A stretch of 64,000 bases of DNA, taken from NCBI RefSeq assembly GCF_014642835.1, contig NZ_BMJA01000006.1, positions 230,405 to 294,404 of the forward strand. The letters are read 5' to 3'. Below the pieces are notes generated by a model. It was not told the DNA's origin and did not search any database. It saw only the letters and a list, made by a program, of their open reading frames with translations. Origin of the DNA: Dyella nitratireducens. GTDB taxonomy: Bacteria; Pseudomonadota; Gammaproteobacteria; Xanthomonadales; Rhodanobacteraceae. This document shows, one piece after another, positions 63,905 through 64,000 of this stretch; positions within the stretch are counted from its first letter, which is position 1, and every line of letters starts with the position of its first letter. Made by a program: the position numbers and the translations under genes.

Positions 63905-63935
63905 AAAACGCCTTCCCCAACGGGAAGGCGTTTTT
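63905..63935 (-). terminator. Terminator of the rRNA operon
   Basis: Leftward reading AAAAACGCCTTCCCGTTGG.. forms the stem ACGCCTTCCC/GGGGAAGGCGT followed by TTTTGCTT, 12 bases after the 5S 3' end. Confidence 0.92.
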
Positions 63936-63946
63936 AGGATAAAGCC

Positions 63947-64000
63947 CCTGGCGGTGACCTACTCTTGCATGGAAGTCCACACTACCATCGGCGCAGCTGC
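63947..64000 (-). rRNA. rrf: 5S ribosomal RNA, 3' part
   Basis: The leftward strand ends with GCCGATGGTAGTGTGG, CATGCAAGAGTAGGTCACC and GCCAGG, the conserved 3' half of bacterial 5S rRNA. About 54 of the usual 115-120 bases are inside the window; the rest and presumably the 23S and 16S genes lie to the right. Confidence 0.95.

Noticed and set aside
63586..63942. 118-codon frame before the 5S gene
   Set aside because: It covers the rRNA terminator and has no coding signature or ribosome site.

Overview
The window looks like chromosomal DNA of a high-GC gammaproteobacterium of the Xanthomonadales, most likely the Dyella/Rhodanobacter side of the order. The pointers are an XAC0095-like small protein, a lexA-imuA-imuB-dnaE2 mutagenesis cassette, a metX-metB-hom operon behind a SAM-I riboswitch, a PilU retraction ATPase, DUF1631 and DUF4398 proteins, and many dispersed palindromes with a GTCATTCC core. 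Placement is inferred from gene content; no 16S sequence is present.

Region 1 (1-9693) opens with the N-terminal half of a nitrate/nitrite-type transporter and a small hypothetical gene. A type I restriction-modification locus follows: half-size S-like protein, hsdM, a stand-alone HExxGH-motif protein, a RhuM-family protein, hsdS, hsdR and a YgjP/SprT-like metallopeptidase, mostly joined by 4-base start/stop overlaps. The canonical hsdS has lost its middle; only its two ends remain, out of frame with each other.

Region 2 (9694-23311) holds a GNAT acetyltransferase and a tightly coupled leftward catabolic operon: FGGY kinase, class II aldolase, class III aminotransferase, a second aldolase-like protein without the HxH metal site, a 13-codon leader, an MFS transporter and a TonB-dependent receptor. 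A divergent TetR gene lies next to a repeated palindromic operator. A secreted methyltransferase-like protein, YjdM, and small regulatory or hypothetical genes follow (receiver-only protein, ribbon-helix-helix protein).

Region 3 (23371-30853) encodes a six-subunit membrane complex related to hydrogenase-4 and complex I (HyfB, C, E, F, G, I-like). Its large subunit lacks all four NiFe-ligand cysteines while the small subunit keeps its Fe-S cysteines, so it is probably an energy-converting-hydrogenase-related (Ehr) complex and not a hydrogenase.

Region 4 (31011-46967) is mostly housekeeping: glmS, cystathionine beta-synthase, DUF465, a DUF4398 envelope pair, pilU, marC family, SDR plus monothiol glutaredoxin, sodB, purE-purK, a YcaR-like protein, DUF1631, maiA and pgk.

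Region 5 (47024-53519) is an SOS mutasome operon, lexA-imuA-imuB-dnaE2-alkB, with a palindrome just before lexA. Region 6 (53574-64000) carries ilvE, metF, an APC permease and hom-metB-metX controlled by a sigma70 promoter, a 20-bp palindrome, a SAM-I riboswitch and a Shine-Dalgarno-sequestering hairpin. A divergent cysteine synthase gene, a DUF5672 protein, and the terminator and 3' end of a leftward 5S rRNA gene complete the window.
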